The translations under genes were made by a program, and so were the position numbers. Source: Azospirillum brasilense (GTDB taxonomy: Bacteria > Pseudomonadota > Alphaproteobacteria > Azospirillales > Azospirillaceae). From it: 64,000 nt of DNA. The notes under the pieces are model-generated. The model did not search any database and was not told the origin of the DNA. It saw nothing but the letters and a program-made list of their open reading frames with translations. Positions within the stretch are counted from its first letter, which is position 1; each line of letters begins with the position of its first letter. The stretch is from NCBI RefSeq assembly GCF_003349955.1, contig NZ_QLKQ01000018.1:28923-92922 (forward strand), in the 5' to 3' direction. Positions 8,382-18,171 of the stretch are shown one piece after another.

Positions 8382-9629
8382 ATGATCTTCTCCGCCTTCG
8401 AACGCATGGTCGCGATGCGCTATCTGCGGGCGCGCCGCCAGGAAGGGTTCATCTCGGTCATCGCGGGATTCTCGCTGCTGGGCATCGCGCTCGGCGTGGC
8501 GACGCTGATCATCGTGATGTCGGTGATGAACGGCTTCCGGGCGGAGCTTCTGGGCCGCGTGCTCGGCCTGAACGGCCACCTCAACGTCTACAGCGCCCGC
8601 GGAGGGCCGCTGCCCGACTACGACCCGCTGGTGCAGCGGCTCCAGGGCGTGCCCGGCGTGGTCGGGGTGACGCCGACGGTCGAGGGGCAGGCGCTGGTGT
8701 CGGTGCGCGGCGTCGCCTCGGGTGCTGTGGTGCGCGGGGTGCGACCGGAGGACTTCCGGGTGCGCCCGACGCTGTCCCGCAACATCGTGCGCGGCACGGC
8801 GGAGGCTTTCGGCGAGGACAACATCGCCATCGGCATCCGCATGGCGCAGCGGCTTGGTCTGGCGGTCGGTGACCAGCTCACCCTGATCGCGCCGCAGGGC
8901 AACGTCACCGCCTTCGGCACAGTGCCGCGGATGCGCAGCTTCACCATCGGCGCGGTGTTCGACGTCGGCATGTTCGAGTACGACAACAGCTTCATCTTCC
9001 TGCCCTTGCCGGAGGCCCAGGCCTTCTTCCGCACGGGCGAAGCGGTGACCTCGCTGGAGGTCTTCGTCAACGACCCGACGCAGATCCGCGCGGCGCGCGA
9101 CGCCATCCAGTCGGCGGTGGCCGGGGTGGGGCGGGTGGTCGACTGGCAGCAGTCCAACGCCAGCTTCTTCACGGCGCTCCAGGTCGAGCGCAACGTGATG
9201 TTTCTGATCCTGTCGCTGATCATCACCGTGGCCGCCTTCAACATCATCTCCAGCCTGATCATGCTGGTGAAGGACAAGGGACGGGACATCGCCATCCTGC
9301 GCACCATGGGCGCCACCCGCGGCATGATCATGCGCATCTTCTTCCTGTCCGGCGCCTCGGTGGGGGTGGCGGGGACGCTGGTCGGCGTGGCGCTCGGCGT
9401 GTCCTTCGCGCTCAACATCGAGACGATCCGCCAGGGCATCCAGGCGCTGACCGGCACCAACCTGTTCAACGCCGAGATTTATTTCCTGTCGCAGCTGCCG
9501 GCCAAGATCGACTGGTCGGAGGTGGTTCAGGTCACGCTGATGGCGCTGGGCCTGTCCTTCGCCGCGACCGTCTACCCGTCCTGGCGGGCGGCGCGTCTCG
9601 ATCCGGTGGAGGCCCTGCGCTATGAGTGA
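8382..9629 (+). CDS. lolC: Lipoprotein-releasing ABC transporter permease LolC/E
   Basis: A 415-aa inner-membrane permease of the LolCDE system, which extracts outer-membrane lipoproteins from the inner membrane and hands them to LolA. One N-terminal helix ([20 protein letters not shown]) precedes a large periplasmic domain, and three C-terminal helices of the FtsX/MacB type follow, with the family's [15 protein letters not shown] coupling segment. Only one permease gene is present beside lolD, as in many alphaproteobacteria where a single LolC/E-like (LolF) protein may serve as a homodimer. ATG 8382 gives the normal N-terminus; its end overlaps lolD. Confidence 0.92.
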   Translation: MIFSAFERMVAMRYLRARRQEGFISVIAGFSLLGIALGVATLIIVMSVMNGFRAELLGRVLGLNGHLNVYSARGGPLPDYDPLVQRLQGVPGVVGVTPTVEGQALVSVRGVASGAVVRGVRPEDFRVRPTLSRNIVRGTAEAFGEDNIAIGIRMAQRLGLAVGDQLTLIAPQGNVTAFGTVPRMRSFTIGAVFDVGMFEYDNSFIFLPLPEAQAFFRTGEAVTSLEVFVNDPTQIRAARDAIQSAVAGVGRVVDWQQSNASFFTALQVERNVMFLILSLIITVAAFNIISSLIMLVKDKGRDIAILRTMGATRGMIMRIFFLSGASVGVAGTLVGVALGVSFALNIETIRQGIQALTGTNLFNAEIYFLSQLPAKIDWSEVVQVTLMALGLSFAATVYPSWRAARLDPVEALRYE

Positions 9630-10311
9630 GCCGATGCTGGAACTGTCGGGGATCGTCCGCACCTTCGAGCAGGCGGGGACCGAGCTTCAGGTGCTGCGCG
9701 GGGCGGAGCTGACCGTCCATGCCGGCGAGCTGGTCGCCCTGGTCGGCCCGTCGGGCGCCGGCAAATCGACCCTGCTGCACATCGCCGGCCTGCTGGAGCG
9801 GCCGACCGCCGGCACCGTGCGGATCGCCGGGACCGACGTGTCCGCCCTGGACGACGGGAAGCGGACCGAGGTGCGCCGCCGCTCGGTCGGCTTCGTCTAC
9901 CAGTTCCATCACCTGCTGCCGGAATTCTCCGCGCTGGAGAACATCGTGCTGCCGCAGATGATCAACGGTGTTCCGAAGCGCACCGCCCGCGAGCGCGCCC
10001 TTGAACTGCTGCGCATGGTCGGGCTGGAGCCGCGCGCCGGCCACCGTCCGGCCCGCCTGTCGGGCGGCGAGCAGCAGCGGGTCGCCATTGCCCGCGCGCT
10101 GGCCAACGGGCCGGGCCTGCTGATCGCCGACGAGCCGACGGGCAACCTCGACCCGCACACGGCGGAGGGGGTCTTTGCCATGCTGACTTCCATCGTCCGG
10201 CAGGCCCGCGTCGGCGCGCTGATCGCCACCCACAATCTGGAACTGGCGAACCGCATGGACCGGGTGCTGGAAATGAGCGACGGAGTCCTTGTGGAGCACG
10301 CGCGGGTTTGA
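9622..10311 (+). CDS. lolD: Lipoprotein-releasing ABC transporter ATPase LolD
   Basis: A 229-aa ATPase that powers LolCDE. Walker [10 protein letters not shown] is at residues 42-50, the signature LSGGEQQR at 146-153, and Walker B LLIADE at 166-171 followed by PTGNLD and the H-loop in ATHNLEL. The start overlaps the lolC end by 8 bases, so the two are translationally coupled. Confidence 0.95.
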   Translation: MSEPMLELSGIVRTFEQAGTELQVLRGAELTVHAGELVALVGPSGAGKSTLLHIAGLLERPTAGTVRIAGTDVSALDDGKRTEVRRRSVGFVYQFHHLLPEFSALENIVLPQMINGVPKRTARERALELLRMVGLEPRAGHRPARLSGGEQQRVAIARALANGPGLLIADEPTGNLDPHTAEGVFAMLTSIVRQARVGALIATHNLELANRMDRVLEMSDGVLVEHARV

Positions 10312-10437
10312 CCGCCATCGCGGCGCGGCCGGGTGATCGGCCAAACCGCGTAAGAGTGGCATCGCCGTTCGGCGGATTGGTGATCGGTGCGTCCTGGGGC
10401 AGACTTCGCGCAACTCAACACGGAGGGACCGGAGTCC

Positions 10438-11295
10438 ATGGATCAGAAGATCATCGATCTGTACGACGAGTACACCCACCGGCCGCTGCCGCGCCGCGTC
10501 TTTCTGGAGCGGCTGGCGGTGCTGGCGGGCAGCGCGGCGGCCATTCCGGCGATCCTCTCCCAGATCGAGCCGAACTACGCCCTGGCCGCCGAGGTTCCGG
10601 AGGACGACAGCCGAATCGCCACGGAGCGCGTCACCTTCCAGGGCGCCACCGGCGACGTCCGCGCCTACCGGGCCCGCCCGAAGCTGGCCGAGCAGTCGCC
10701 GGCGGTGGTGGTGATCCATGAGAATCGCGGCCTTAACCCCTACATCGAGGACGCGACGCGACGGCTGGCGGTGGCCGGCTTGGTCGCCACGGCGCCTGAC
10801 CTGCTGTCCCCCCTGGGCGGCACCCCGCAGGACCCCGACCGCGCCCGCGAGATGATCGGCCAGCTCGATCCCGACAAGGCGGTCAACGACCTGATCGCCG
10901 CGATGAGCGACCTGATGGCCTACCGCTATTCCAACGCCAAGGTTGGGGCGATCGGCTTCTGCTGGGGCGGCGGCATGACCAACCGGCTGGCCATCAAGGC
11001 GCCCGACCTCAAGGCGGGCGTCGTCTTCTACGGCCCGGCGCCCGACCCGGCGCTGGTCACCACCATCAAGGCGCCGCTCCAGCTCCACTACGCCGGGCTG
11101 GACAACAACGTGAACGCCAAGGTCCCGGCCTATGAGGAGGCCCTGAAGAAGGGCGGCAAGTCCTACGAACTCTTCATGTACGACAACGTCAACCACGCCT
11201 TCCACAACGACACGTCGGCGGAGCGCTACAACAAGGAAGCGGCGGACCTCGCCTGGGGCCGGTCCGTGGAGTTCCTGAAGAAGAACCTGACCTGA
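10438..11295 (+). CDS. Secreted dienelactone hydrolase family protein
   Basis: A 285-aa alpha/beta hydrolase. The nucleophile elbow is GFCWGG with Cys175; the acid is probably in YAGLDNNVN and the histidine in NVNHAFHND, giving the Cys-Asp-His triad of dienelactone hydrolases. The N-terminus PRRVFLERLAVLAGSAAA looks like a twin-arginine-type signal, so the protein is probably periplasmic, unlike the cytoplasmic paralogue at 54579. The substrate is unknown. ATG 10438 is preceded by GGAGGGACCGGAG. The gene stands apart from lolD by 126 bases and is convergent with the exporter gene. Confidence 0.88.
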   Translation: MDQKIIDLYDEYTHRPLPRRVFLERLAVLAGSAAAIPAILSQIEPNYALAAEVPEDDSRIATERVTFQGATGDVRAYRARPKLAEQSPAVVVIHENRGLNPYIEDATRRLAVAGLVATAPDLLSPLGGTPQDPDRAREMIGQLDPDKAVNDLIAAMSDLMAYRYSNAKVGAIGFCWGGGMTNRLAIKAPDLKAGVVFYGPAPDPALVTTIKAPLQLHYAGLDNNVNAKVPAYEEALKKGGKSYELFMYDNVNHAFHNDTSAERYNKEAADLAWGRSVEFLKKNLT

Positions 11296-11310
11296 GCGAT
11301 CAGGCCCGAA

Positions 11311-12198
11311 TCAGGGCCGATGGGTGGCCGGCCGTGCGGAAGGCAGCTTCAGCACGGCCACCGCCAGCCCGGCAAGGACGAGAAGCGCGCCGGCCATCTT
11401 CAACGGGGTGAAACTCTCGCCCAGGACCAGCGCGCTGGAGCTCATGCCGAAGACCGGCACCAGAAGCGAGAAGGGCGCCACCAAGCTCGCCGGATAGTGG
11501 CGCAACAAAAAGCCCCAGGCGGCGAAGCCGAACAGCGTCGCCCCGAAGGCGATGTAGGCCACCGCCCCGACGCCCAGCGGCGTCAGATGGGTCAGGGCCT
11601 GCCACGCCCGGTCCGTACCTTCCATCCCAAGCGACAGCAGCAGCAGCGGGATCGGCGGCACCACGCTGACCCACAGCATCATACGGAACAGGTCCGGCGC
11701 CTTGGCTTGCTTCATCAGCAGGTTCGCCACGCCCCAGGTGGCCGCGGCGGCCATGACCAGCCCCAGACCGAGCAACGACTCGCCCGCCGGCATCTCCAGC
11801 GCGATCAGGCCGATCCCGGCGAAGGCCACCGCCATGCCCAGGATCTGCTTCGGCCCGGGCCGCTCCCCCAGCACCAGGGCGGCGAACAGGGCGGTGAAGA
11901 AGGCCTGCGACTGCAGCACCAGCGACGACAGCCCCGCCGGCATGCCGATGTCCATCCCGACGAACAGCAGCGAGAACTTCACCACCCCCAGCACCATGCC
12001 GATGCTGAGGATGAAGCGCCAGGGCACCGGCGGACCGCCGCGAACCCCCAGCACGAGAAGGGGCAGCGCCGCCAGCGCGAAGCGCAGGGCGCAGAACAGG
12101 ATCGGCGGAAAGTCCGCGAGGCCGACCTTGATGGCGACGAAGTTGAAGCCCCAGATCGCCGCGACGGCGACGGCAAGGCCGATGTGGGCGGTGCGCAT
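11311..12198 (-). CDS. EamA family (drug/metabolite) exporter
   Basis: A 295-aa polytopic membrane protein with about ten hydrophobic helices in two EamA repeats. The first repeat opens with AVAVAAIWGFNFVAIKVGL, the signature of amino-acid/metabolite exporters such as the E. coli cysteine exporter EamA. The substrate cannot be told from sequence. ATG 12198 (MRTAHIGLAV) is preferred over the ATG 36 bases upstream because it starts directly before the first helix. It converges with the dienelactone hydrolase gene with only 15 bases between stops. Confidence 0.88.
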   Translation of the reverse strand: MRTAHIGLAVAVAAIWGFNFVAIKVGLADFPPILFCALRFALAALPLLVLGVRGGPPVPWRFILSIGMVLGVVKFSLLFVGMDIGMPAGLSSLVLQSQAFFTALFAALVLGERPGPKQILGMAVAFAGIGLIALEMPAGESLLGLGLVMAAAATWGVANLLMKQAKAPDLFRMMLWVSVVPPIPLLLLSLGMEGTDRAWQALTHLTPLGVGAVAYIAFGATLFGFAAWGFLLRHYPASLVAPFSLLVPVFGMSSSALVLGESFTPLKMAGALLVLAGLAVAVLKLPSARPATHRP

Positions 12199-12279
12199 GG
12201 GGCCGAGGCTAGACCCGCAGGGCATGGCGGTCAATGCGGCGCAGCGGCACGCAAAGAGGGTGTGGCCGCTCTCCGTGCC

Positions 12280-12885
12280 TTACTTGTCCGTGTGCAGGAT
12301 GCGGCACTCGTCAAGCGCGGCCAGCGCCCAGGACGAGCCGCCGAGATTGACGTCGCCGATCTCCGTCCCGCCGCCGTCCCGCTGCAGCGTCACCGCGCGC
12401 GACCGCATGAAGGGTTCGAACAGGTCCTCGTACTTGGGCAGCTCGACCGGAACCACCACGCCGCCGTCGGGCAGGGGGCTGGCCTCCAGCGCCATGGTTT
12501 CGCCGTCGGGGAAGATGGCGGTCAGGCGGCTTTCCGTGTCCTTGCCGGGCTGGGCGTGCTGGTCGGCGTTGACCAGCATGGCCGCCCCCTTCGCCGTCGC
12601 CCGGAAGGAGAGGGGGGAGGAGTCGTCGGTCCGCGTGGCGTAGCAATAGGCCGAGCCGGTCTTGGTCGCCGGATGCGCCCGCACGATCCAGCCCTTGTTC
12701 TGCGCGACGATGCGCCCCGGCGCGTCGGACAGGGGAGACGAAGGCGTCGTTTCGGGCGGCGGTGGCCGGTGGGTCTCCTCCGCGGACGGTGCGGGGGCGC
12801 CGGTGGTCTGGCAAGCCGTGAGGAGCGTGGCCGCCAGCACCGCCAGGACGGCGCTGGAGCGGATGCAGCGCATGGAACGGGTCAT
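12280..12885 (-). CDS. Putative lipoprotein, 201 aa
   Basis: It has a lipoprotein signal peptide with lipobox LTAC at residues 22-25 (lipidated Cys25), then a Pro/Thr-rich linker (RPPPPETTPSSP) typical of envelope tethers. The rest is a beta-rich domain containing a YCYATRTDDSS segment and a second Cys near the C-terminus (DECRILHTDK); this resembles proteins related to invasion-associated locus B, but I would not name it. It is divergent from dnaE and 81 bases upstream of the EamA exporter gene on the same strand. Confidence 0.8.
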   Translation of the reverse strand: MTRSMRCIRSSAVLAVLAATLLTACQTTGAPAPSAEETHRPPPPETTPSSPLSDAPGRIVAQNKGWIVRAHPATKTGSAYCYATRTDDSSPLSFRATAKGAAMLVNADQHAQPGKDTESRLTAIFPDGETMALEASPLPDGGVVVPVELPKYEDLFEPFMRSRAVTLQRDGGGTEIGDVNLGGSSWALAALDECRILHTDK

Positions 12886-13077
12886 TCTCGGATCGTGGCT
12901 CTGCCTCTTTCGATAGCACGAACACGCATGATCGGGGAATCTTCCCTGACCTTCGACAGGGTTGGCGCATCGCCGCATGGCCGGGCCCGCGCTTGGTCCC
13001 TTGCAGTGGGGGACGGGATGCGCGACGACTAAGGGGAAACGTCCCCCCCTTCGCTGGAACCGGTGCCCATCTCCGCC

Positions 13078-16000
13078 ATGCCCCACGCCGACTTCATCCA
13101 CCTGCGCGTCCACTCCGCCTATTCCCTGTCCGAGGGCGCCATCAAGGTGAAGGAGCTGGTCAAGCTCTGCCAGAAGAAGGAGATGCCGGCGGTCGCCGTG
13201 ACCGACACCGGCAACCTGTTCGGCGCGCTGGAGTTCGCTCTGGCCGCCGCGGATTCGGGCGTGCAGCCGATCATCGGCACGGTCCTGGGCATCACCCGAG
13301 TCGGCCCGGCCAACGGCAAGCCCGGCCTGCCGGGCAAGGCGGCGTCGGTTCCCGACCAGCTCGTCCTGCTCTGCCAGAGCGACGAGGGCTACCGGAACCT
13401 GATGAAGCTGGTGTCCAAGGCCTTCCTGGAATCGGACCCGATGGCCGGGCCACAGATCCCGCTGGACGCGCTGGAGGGCCATTCCGCCGGGCTGATCGCG
13501 CTGACCGGCGGTCCCGGCGGCTCGGTCGGGCGGCTGCTGGGCGAGGGGCAGAAGGATCTGGCGCTCGACGTGCTGGAGCGGCTGAAGCGGTTGTTCCCTG
13601 GCCGGCTCTACGTCGAGCTTCAGCGGCACCGCGACCATTTCGCCGTGATCGAGGACGCCATCGAGCCGGCGCTGATCGATCTTGCCTACGCCCACGACCT
13701 GCCGCTGGTCGCCACCAACGACTGCTACTTCGCGACCGAGGACATGTACGAGGCGCACGACGCGCTGCTCTGCATCGCCGAGGGCGCCTACATCAGCCAG
13801 ACCGAGCGCCGCCGCCTGACTCCCGATCACCGCTTCAAGTCGGCCGAGGAGATGCGGGACCTGTTCAAGGACCTGCCGGAAGCGGTGGACAACACGGTCG
13901 CCATCGCCCGGCGCTGCTCCTTCCTGCTGAAGCCGATCAAGCCCATCCTGCCGCCCTTCCCCTGCGAGGGCGGCCGCGACGAGGGGGAGGAGCTGCGCGC
14001 CCAGTCCCGCGAGGGTCTGGAAATGCGGCTGAACAGCGTCGTCTACACCCCGGACATGACGCCGGAGCAGCGCGAAGAGACCCGCAAGACCTATTTCGAG
14101 CGGCTGGAGTTCGAGCTGGACGTCATCGTGTCGATGAAGTTCCCCGGCTACTTCCTGATCGTGTCGGACTTCATCAAGTGGGCCAAGTCGCACGACATCC
14201 CGGTGGGTCCGGGCCGCGGGTCGGGCGCCGGCTCGGTCGTCGCCTGGGCGCTGACCATCACCGACCTGGACCCGCTGCGCTTCGGCCTGCTGTTCGAGCG
14301 CTTCCTGAATCCCGAACGCGTGTCGATGCCCGACTTTGACGTGGACTTCTGCCAGGATCGCCGCGAAGAAGTGATCCGCTACGTCCAGGACAAGTACGGC
14401 TACGACCGCGTCGCCCAGATCATCACCTTCGGTAAGCTGCAGGCCCGCGCCGTGCTGCGCGACGTCGGGCGCGTGCTCCAGATGCCCTATGGGCAGGTGG
14501 ACAAGATCTGCAAGCTGGTGCCGAACAACCCGGCCAACCCGGTGACGCTCCAGCAGGCGCTCGACAGCGAGGAGATGCTGCGCCAAGCCCGTGACGGCGA
14601 CGAGACGGTGGCGCGCCTCGTCAACATCGCGTTGAAGCTGGAGGGTCTGTACCGCCACGCCTCGACCCACGCGGCGGGCGTGGTGATCGGCGACCGGCCG
14701 CTGCACGATCTGGTGCCGCTGTACCGAGACCCGCGCTCCGACATGCCGGTCACCCAGTTCAACATGAAGTTCGTCGAGCAGGCCGGGCTGGTGAAGTTCG
14801 ACTTCCTCGGCCTGAAGACGCTGACCGTGCTGAAGACGGCGGTGGACCTGATCCCGGAGAAGCCGGACCTGACCACCGTCACGCTGGACGATCCCCGAAG
14901 CTACGAGATCCTCGGCCGCGCCGAATCGACCGGCGTGTTCCAGCTGGAAAGCTCGGGCATGCGCGACGTGCTGCGCCGGCTGAAGCCGAACCGGCTGGAG
15001 GACATCATCGCGCTGGTGTCGCTCTACCGGCCCGGCCCGATGGACAACATCCCCAAATACATCAAGGTGAAGAACGGGGAGGAGCTGCCCGACTACATGA
15101 ATCCGGCCCTGGAGCCGATCCTGAAGGAGACCTTCGGGATCATGATCTACCAGGAGCAGGTCATGCAGATCGCCCAGGTGTTGTCCGGCTATTCGCTGGG
15201 CGGCGCCGATCTTCTGCGCCGCGCCATGGGCAAGAAGATCAAGGAGGAGATGGACAAGGAGCGCGACAAGTTCGTCGTCGGCGCCAAGGACAAGGGCGTG
15301 GACCCCGATCAGGCCAGCATGATCTTCGATCAGGTGGCCAAGTTCGCCGGCTACGGCTTCAACAAGAGCCACGCCGCCGCCTACGCCCTGGTCGCCTACC
15401 ACACCGCCTATCTGAAGGCGAACCACCCGGTGGAGTTCATGGCGGCGTCGATGACGCTCGACCTCGGCAACACCGACAAGCTGAACGTCTTCCGGCAGGA
15501 GCTGGTGCGGCTGAAGATCAAGCTGCTGACTCCGGACATCAACAAGTCCGACAGCATCTTCGGGGTGGAGACGCTGCCCGACGGCACCAAGGCGGTGCGC
15601 TACGCGCTGGCCGCGGTGAAGGGCGTCGGCCTGCCGGCCATGAAGGCGGTGGTGGAGGAGCGGCGCAAGAACGGTCCCTACAAGAGCCTCTTCGACTTCG
15701 CCCGCCGCCTCGACCTGAAGACCATCAACAAGCGCCAGCTCGAAAACCTGACCTGCGCCGGCGCCTTCGACGGCATCAACCCGAACCGCGCCCAGGTCCA
15801 TGCCGCGCTGGAGACTCTGATCCGCTACGCCCAGGCCGAGGCGGCGGAGCGCGACAGCGGCATCGGCAACCTGTTCGGCGGCGCCGGCGGCGGGCTGAAG
15901 GAGCCGGACCTGCCCAAGGTCAAGGAGTGGGAGCCGCTGGAGAAGCTGAAGCACGAGTTCGGCTCCATCGGCTTCTACCTGTCCGCCCACCCGCTGGACG

Positions 16001-16560
16001 CCTTCGCCGGGCCGCTGGGCCGCATGAGGGTGGTGCGGTCGGCGGACCTCGCCACGGCGGTGACCGGCGGCGGCTCGACCCGGCGCAGCGTCGCCGGCAT
16101 CGTGGTCAGCCGCAAGGAGAAGACCGCGAAGTCGGGCAACCGCTTCGCCTTCGTGGAGCTGTCCGACTCCAGCGGCGGCTACGAGGTGACGGTCTTCTCC
16201 GAGGTGCTGGCGACCAACCGCGACCTGCTGGAGGCCGGGCGCCCGGTGCTGATGACCGTGGACGTTCAGATGAACGGCGAGGACATCCGCCTGACCTGCC
16301 AGGAGGTGAAGCCGCTGGAGGACGCCGTCGCCCAGGTCTCGGACGGCCTGAAGGTGGTGGTGCGCGACGGCGGGCCGGTGGAGAGCATCCGCGGCATGCT
16401 GGAGCGGCTGGCCCGCGGCAAGGGCAAGGTCCATCTGCTGGTCGAGATCGACCCGCTGAAGGAGGTGGAGATCCAGCTTCCCGGCTCCTTCAACATCACC
16501 AACCAGAGCCGCGCCGCGCTGAAGGCGGTGCCGGGGGTGGTCGAGGTGGTGGAGCTGTAA
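13078..16560 (+). CDS. dnaE: DNA polymerase III alpha subunit
   Basis: A 1160-aa replicative polymerase catalytic subunit, normal length for DnaE1. It opens with the PHP domain (HADFIHLRVHSAYSLSEG), has the polymerase glycine-rich segment GPGRGSGAGSVVAW, the catalytic acidic motif PDFDVDF at about 418-424, then the finger domain, a tandem helix-hairpin-helix region and a C-terminal OB fold with the beta-clamp-binding region before it. ATG 13078 gives the expected MPHADFIHLRVHS start; the GTG 15 bases upstream is less likely. Transcribed alone. Confidence 0.97.
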   Translation: MPHADFIHLRVHSAYSLSEGAIKVKELVKLCQKKEMPAVAVTDTGNLFGALEFALAAADSGVQPIIGTVLGITRVGPANGKPGLPGKAASVPDQLVLLCQSDEGYRNLMKLVSKAFLESDPMAGPQIPLDALEGHSAGLIALTGGPGGSVGRLLGEGQKDLALDVLERLKRLFPGRLYVELQRHRDHFAVIEDAIEPALIDLAYAHDLPLVATNDCYFATEDMYEAHDALLCIAEGAYISQTERRRLTPDHRFKSAEEMRDLFKDLPEAVDNTVAIARRCSFLLKPIKPILPPFPCEGGRDEGEELRAQSREGLEMRLNSVVYTPDMTPEQREETRKTYFERLEFELDVIVSMKFPGYFLIVSDFIKWAKSHDIPVGPGRGSGAGSVVAWALTITDLDPLRFGLLFERFLNPERVSMPDFDVDFCQDRREEVIRYVQDKYGYDRVAQIITFGKLQARAVLRDVGRVLQMPYGQVDKICKLVPNNPANPVTLQQALDSEEMLRQARDGDETVARLVNIALKLEGLYRHASTHAAGVVIGDRPLHDLVPLYRDPRSDMPVTQFNMKFVEQAGLVKFDFLGLKTLTVLKTAVDLIPEKPDLTTVTLDDPRSYEILGRAESTGVFQLESSGMRDVLRRLKPNRLEDIIALVSLYRPGPMDNIPKYIKVKNGEELPDYMNPALEPILKETFGIMIYQEQVMQIAQVLSGYSLGGADLLRRAMGKKIKEEMDKERDKFVVGAKDKGVDPDQASMIFDQVAKFAGYGFNKSHAAAYALVAYHTAYLKANHPVEFMAASMTLDLGNTDKLNVFRQELVRLKIKLLTPDINKSDSIFGVETLPDGTKAVRYALAAVKGVGLPAMKAVVEERRKNGPYKSLFDFARRLDLKTINKRQLENLTCAGAFDGINPNRAQVHAALETLIRYAQAEAAERDSGIGNLFGGAGGGLKEPDLPKVKEWEPLEKLKHEFGSIGFYLSAHPLDAFAGPLGRMRVVRSADLATAVTGGGSTRRSVAGIVVSRKEKTAKSGNRFAFVELSDSSGGYEVTVFSEVLATNRDLLEAGRPVLMTVDVQMNGEDIRLTCQEVKPLEDAVAQVSDGLKVVVRDGGPVESIRGMLERLARGKGKVHLLVEIDPLKEVEIQLPGSFNITNQSRAALKAVPGVVEVVEL

Positions 16561-16608
16561 TCGGGTCCACGGCTGGAAAGGGCCGCGCCGGGATGTCATA
16601 TTCAAGCC

Positions 16609-16788
16609 ATGCCGAACCTCGCCCGCCAGATCGACGATGAAGCCGCCGAATCCGATGCCCTGAAGGCTGCGGTGGCAAAGGCGCGCGCAGACCGGCGCGG
16701 CGTGCCGCACGAGCAGATGCGGGAATGGCTGTTGCGGGTGGCCGAGGGTGAGTTTGGTGCGGAACCACCGGAAACTCGCGACCTGTGA
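16609..16788 (+). CDS. Type II antitoxin-like protein, 59 aa
   Basis: A short protein too small for many gene callers. Its pattern, a helical N-terminus (DALKAAVAKARADRRG) followed by VPHEQMREWL and a short acidic Pro-rich tail, matches small antitoxins encoded just before RelE/ParE-type toxins. The stop overlaps the GTG start of the following parE-like frame (GTGA at 16785-16788), the usual coupling of antitoxin and toxin. Because that toxin gene is broken, this is probably an orphan antitoxin. Family assignment is by pattern and context only. Confidence 0.7.
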   Translation: MPNLARQIDDEAAESDALKAAVAKARADRRGVPHEQMREWLLRVAEGEFGAEPPETRDL

Positions 16789-17172
16789 GGGTCGTCTGGC
16801 GAGCGGCGGCGCGTGCCGATCTCGTCCGCATCCTGCACTATGTCTCGCAGGAAAATCCGGTCGCTGCTCGGCGCCTGGCCCAGGAGTTGGTTCTTGCGGG
16901 TGACAGCCTGCAGGTGTTTCCGCGACGCGGCTGCTAAAGCGGATTGCAATCCGCTTTGGACCGCGACGGCGGTCCCGGTCGCACATGCGACCGGAGCCCG
17001 CTGGCGAATGAGGCGATAAGAGTCTAAAGCGAACGGAAGTTCGCTTTAGGGCTTGGTCGAGGGCACGCGGGAACTGGTCGTCGTCCGTCCCTATGTCATC
17101 GTCTACGACATCGGCGAAGACGAAACCGTTTCGATCCTGCGGCTCTGGCACAGCGCTCAAGACCGCGGTTAA
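16785..17172 (+). pseudogene. ParE/RelE-type toxin gene interrupted by a 117-bp palindromic element
   Basis: The first 49 codons (VRVVWRAAARADLVRILHYV... ending VFPRRG) are a typical ParE N-terminus, then Cys and a TAA at 16935-16937 contributed by the inserted element. The C-terminal half resumes at 17050 in another frame with GLVEGTRELVVVRPYVIVYD and continues to the stop at 17170-17172. The bases GGCT occur at both junctions (16929-16932 and 17050-17053). Removing 16933-17053 (121 bp) joins ...FPRRG to LVEGTREL in frame and yields an 88-aa ParE-like protein. The active toxin is therefore very probably lost. Confidence 0.88.
16933..17049 (+). repeat. Modular palindromic insertion element, family A copy 1
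   Basis: A 117-bp non-coding element with perfect 8-bp terminal inverted repeats CTAAAGCG (16934-16941) and CGCTTTAG (17042-17049). It is built of four hairpins: 16936-16957 (AAAGCGGAT...ATCCGCTTT), 16958-16975 (GGACCGC-gacg-GCGGTCC), 16975-16994 (CCGGTCGC-acat-GCGACCGG) and 17024-17049 (CTAAAGCGAAC...GTTCGCTTTAG). Flanked by GGCT direct repeats inside a toxin gene. A longer copy is at 46792-46968 in the opposite orientation. Confidence 0.88.
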
Positions 17173-17220
17173 CCGCTGAGAAAACAGGATCGCGCTTCCG
17201 ACCGAATTGGCAAACCGGTG

Positions 17221-17249
17221 TTGCCAAAGCGGTTGCGGCGGGCTATGTA
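17221..17249 (+). promoter_or_regulatory. Candidate sigma-70 promoter for rpsB
   Basis: TTGCCA (17221-17226), 17 bases, TATGTA (17244-17249), about 120 bases upstream of the rpsB start. The intervening leader includes a CTGTC...GACAG hairpin near 17321-17337. Chosen by eye; no start-site data. Confidence 0.55.
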
Positions 17250-17371
17250 AGCGCCGTCGTCAAAACCTCACGCGGGCTGGCGGTCCCTCGGCTTTACCCC
17301 GATGGCCCGATCCGGTGTCCTGTCAAACGGACAGTGCCCGCGGCGGAGCAACCGGAAAAGGACTTTTCCAA

Positions 17372-18157
17372 ATGGCTATTCCGTCTTTCACCATGCGCCA
17401 GCTGCTCGAAGCCGGCGTCCACTTCGGTCACCACACCCGTCGCTGGAACCCGAAGATGGGTCCGTACATCTTCGGCGTGCGCAACGGCGTGCACATCATC
17501 GACCTGGAGCAGACCGTCCCGGCTCTGCACCGCGCCCTGCAGGCCGTCCGTGACGTCGTCGCCGGCGGTGGCCGCGTCCTGTTCGTCGGCACCAAGCGCC
17601 AGGCCCAGGAGAAGGTGGCCGAGGCCGCGTCGAAATGCGGCCAGTACTACGTCAACCACCGCTGGCTCGGCGGCATGCTGACCAACTGGAAGACCATCTC
17701 CCAGTCGATCAAGCGCCTGCGCGAGATGGAAGAGCGTCTGGGCGGCGACACCTCGGGCCTGACCAAGCGCGAAATCCTCGAGCTGACCCGCGAGCGCGAC
17801 AAGCTGGAGCGCGCGCTGGGCGGCATCAAGGAGATGGGCGGCCTGCCGGACGTCCTCTTCATCATCGACACCAACAAGGAGTCGATCGCCGTCAAGGAAG
17901 CCAACAAGCTCGGCATTCCGGTCATCGCGGTGATCGACAGCAACTCCGATCCGGACGGCGTGGCCTTCCCGATCCCCGGCAACGACGACGCCCTGCGCGC
18001 CATCGACCTGTACTGCGAGCTGGTGAACGGCGCCGTGCTCGACGGTCTGCAGGCTGAGATGAGCGCCGCCGGCATCGACGTCGGTTCCTCCGAGGAGGCT
18101 CCGGCCGAGCAGCTGCCGGAAGAGGAAGGGGCCGAGGCCGAACAGGCCCAGGCCTGA
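17372..18157 (+). CDS. rpsB: 30S ribosomal protein S2
   Basis: A 261-aa S2 protein, needed for assembly of the small ribosomal subunit and for S1 binding. The start [20 protein letters not shown] is the conserved family N-terminus, with [10 protein letters not shown] and IIDTNKE further on. The C-terminus carries an acidic extension ([20 protein letters not shown]), common in alphaproteobacteria. The frame is open upstream to 17207 but this is not homologous. First gene of the rpsB-tsf-pyrH-frr cluster; a strong terminator-like hairpin separates it from tsf. Confidence 0.97.
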   Translation: MAIPSFTMRQLLEAGVHFGHHTRRWNPKMGPYIFGVRNGVHIIDLEQTVPALHRALQAVRDVVAGGGRVLFVGTKRQAQEKVAEAASKCGQYYVNHRWLGGMLTNWKTISQSIKRLREMEERLGGDTSGLTKREILELTRERDKLERALGGIKEMGGLPDVLFIIDTNKESIAVKEANKLGIPVIAVIDSNSDPDGVAFPIPGNDDALRAIDLYCELVNGAVLDGLQAEMSAAGIDVGSSEEAPAEQLPEEEGAEAEQAQA

Positions 18158-18171
18158 TCCCGGTGATACGG

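Noticed and set aside
16933..17049. Insert considered as an insertion sequence
   Set aside because: Too short to encode a transposase and made only of hairpins; treated as a non-autonomous palindromic element.
12280..17160. 1626-codon open frame on the minus strand across dnaE
   Set aside because: It is antisense to dnaE, which has full-length family motifs; only its last 202 codons (12280-12885) are a real lipoprotein gene. Very high GC content removes stop codons on opposite strands.
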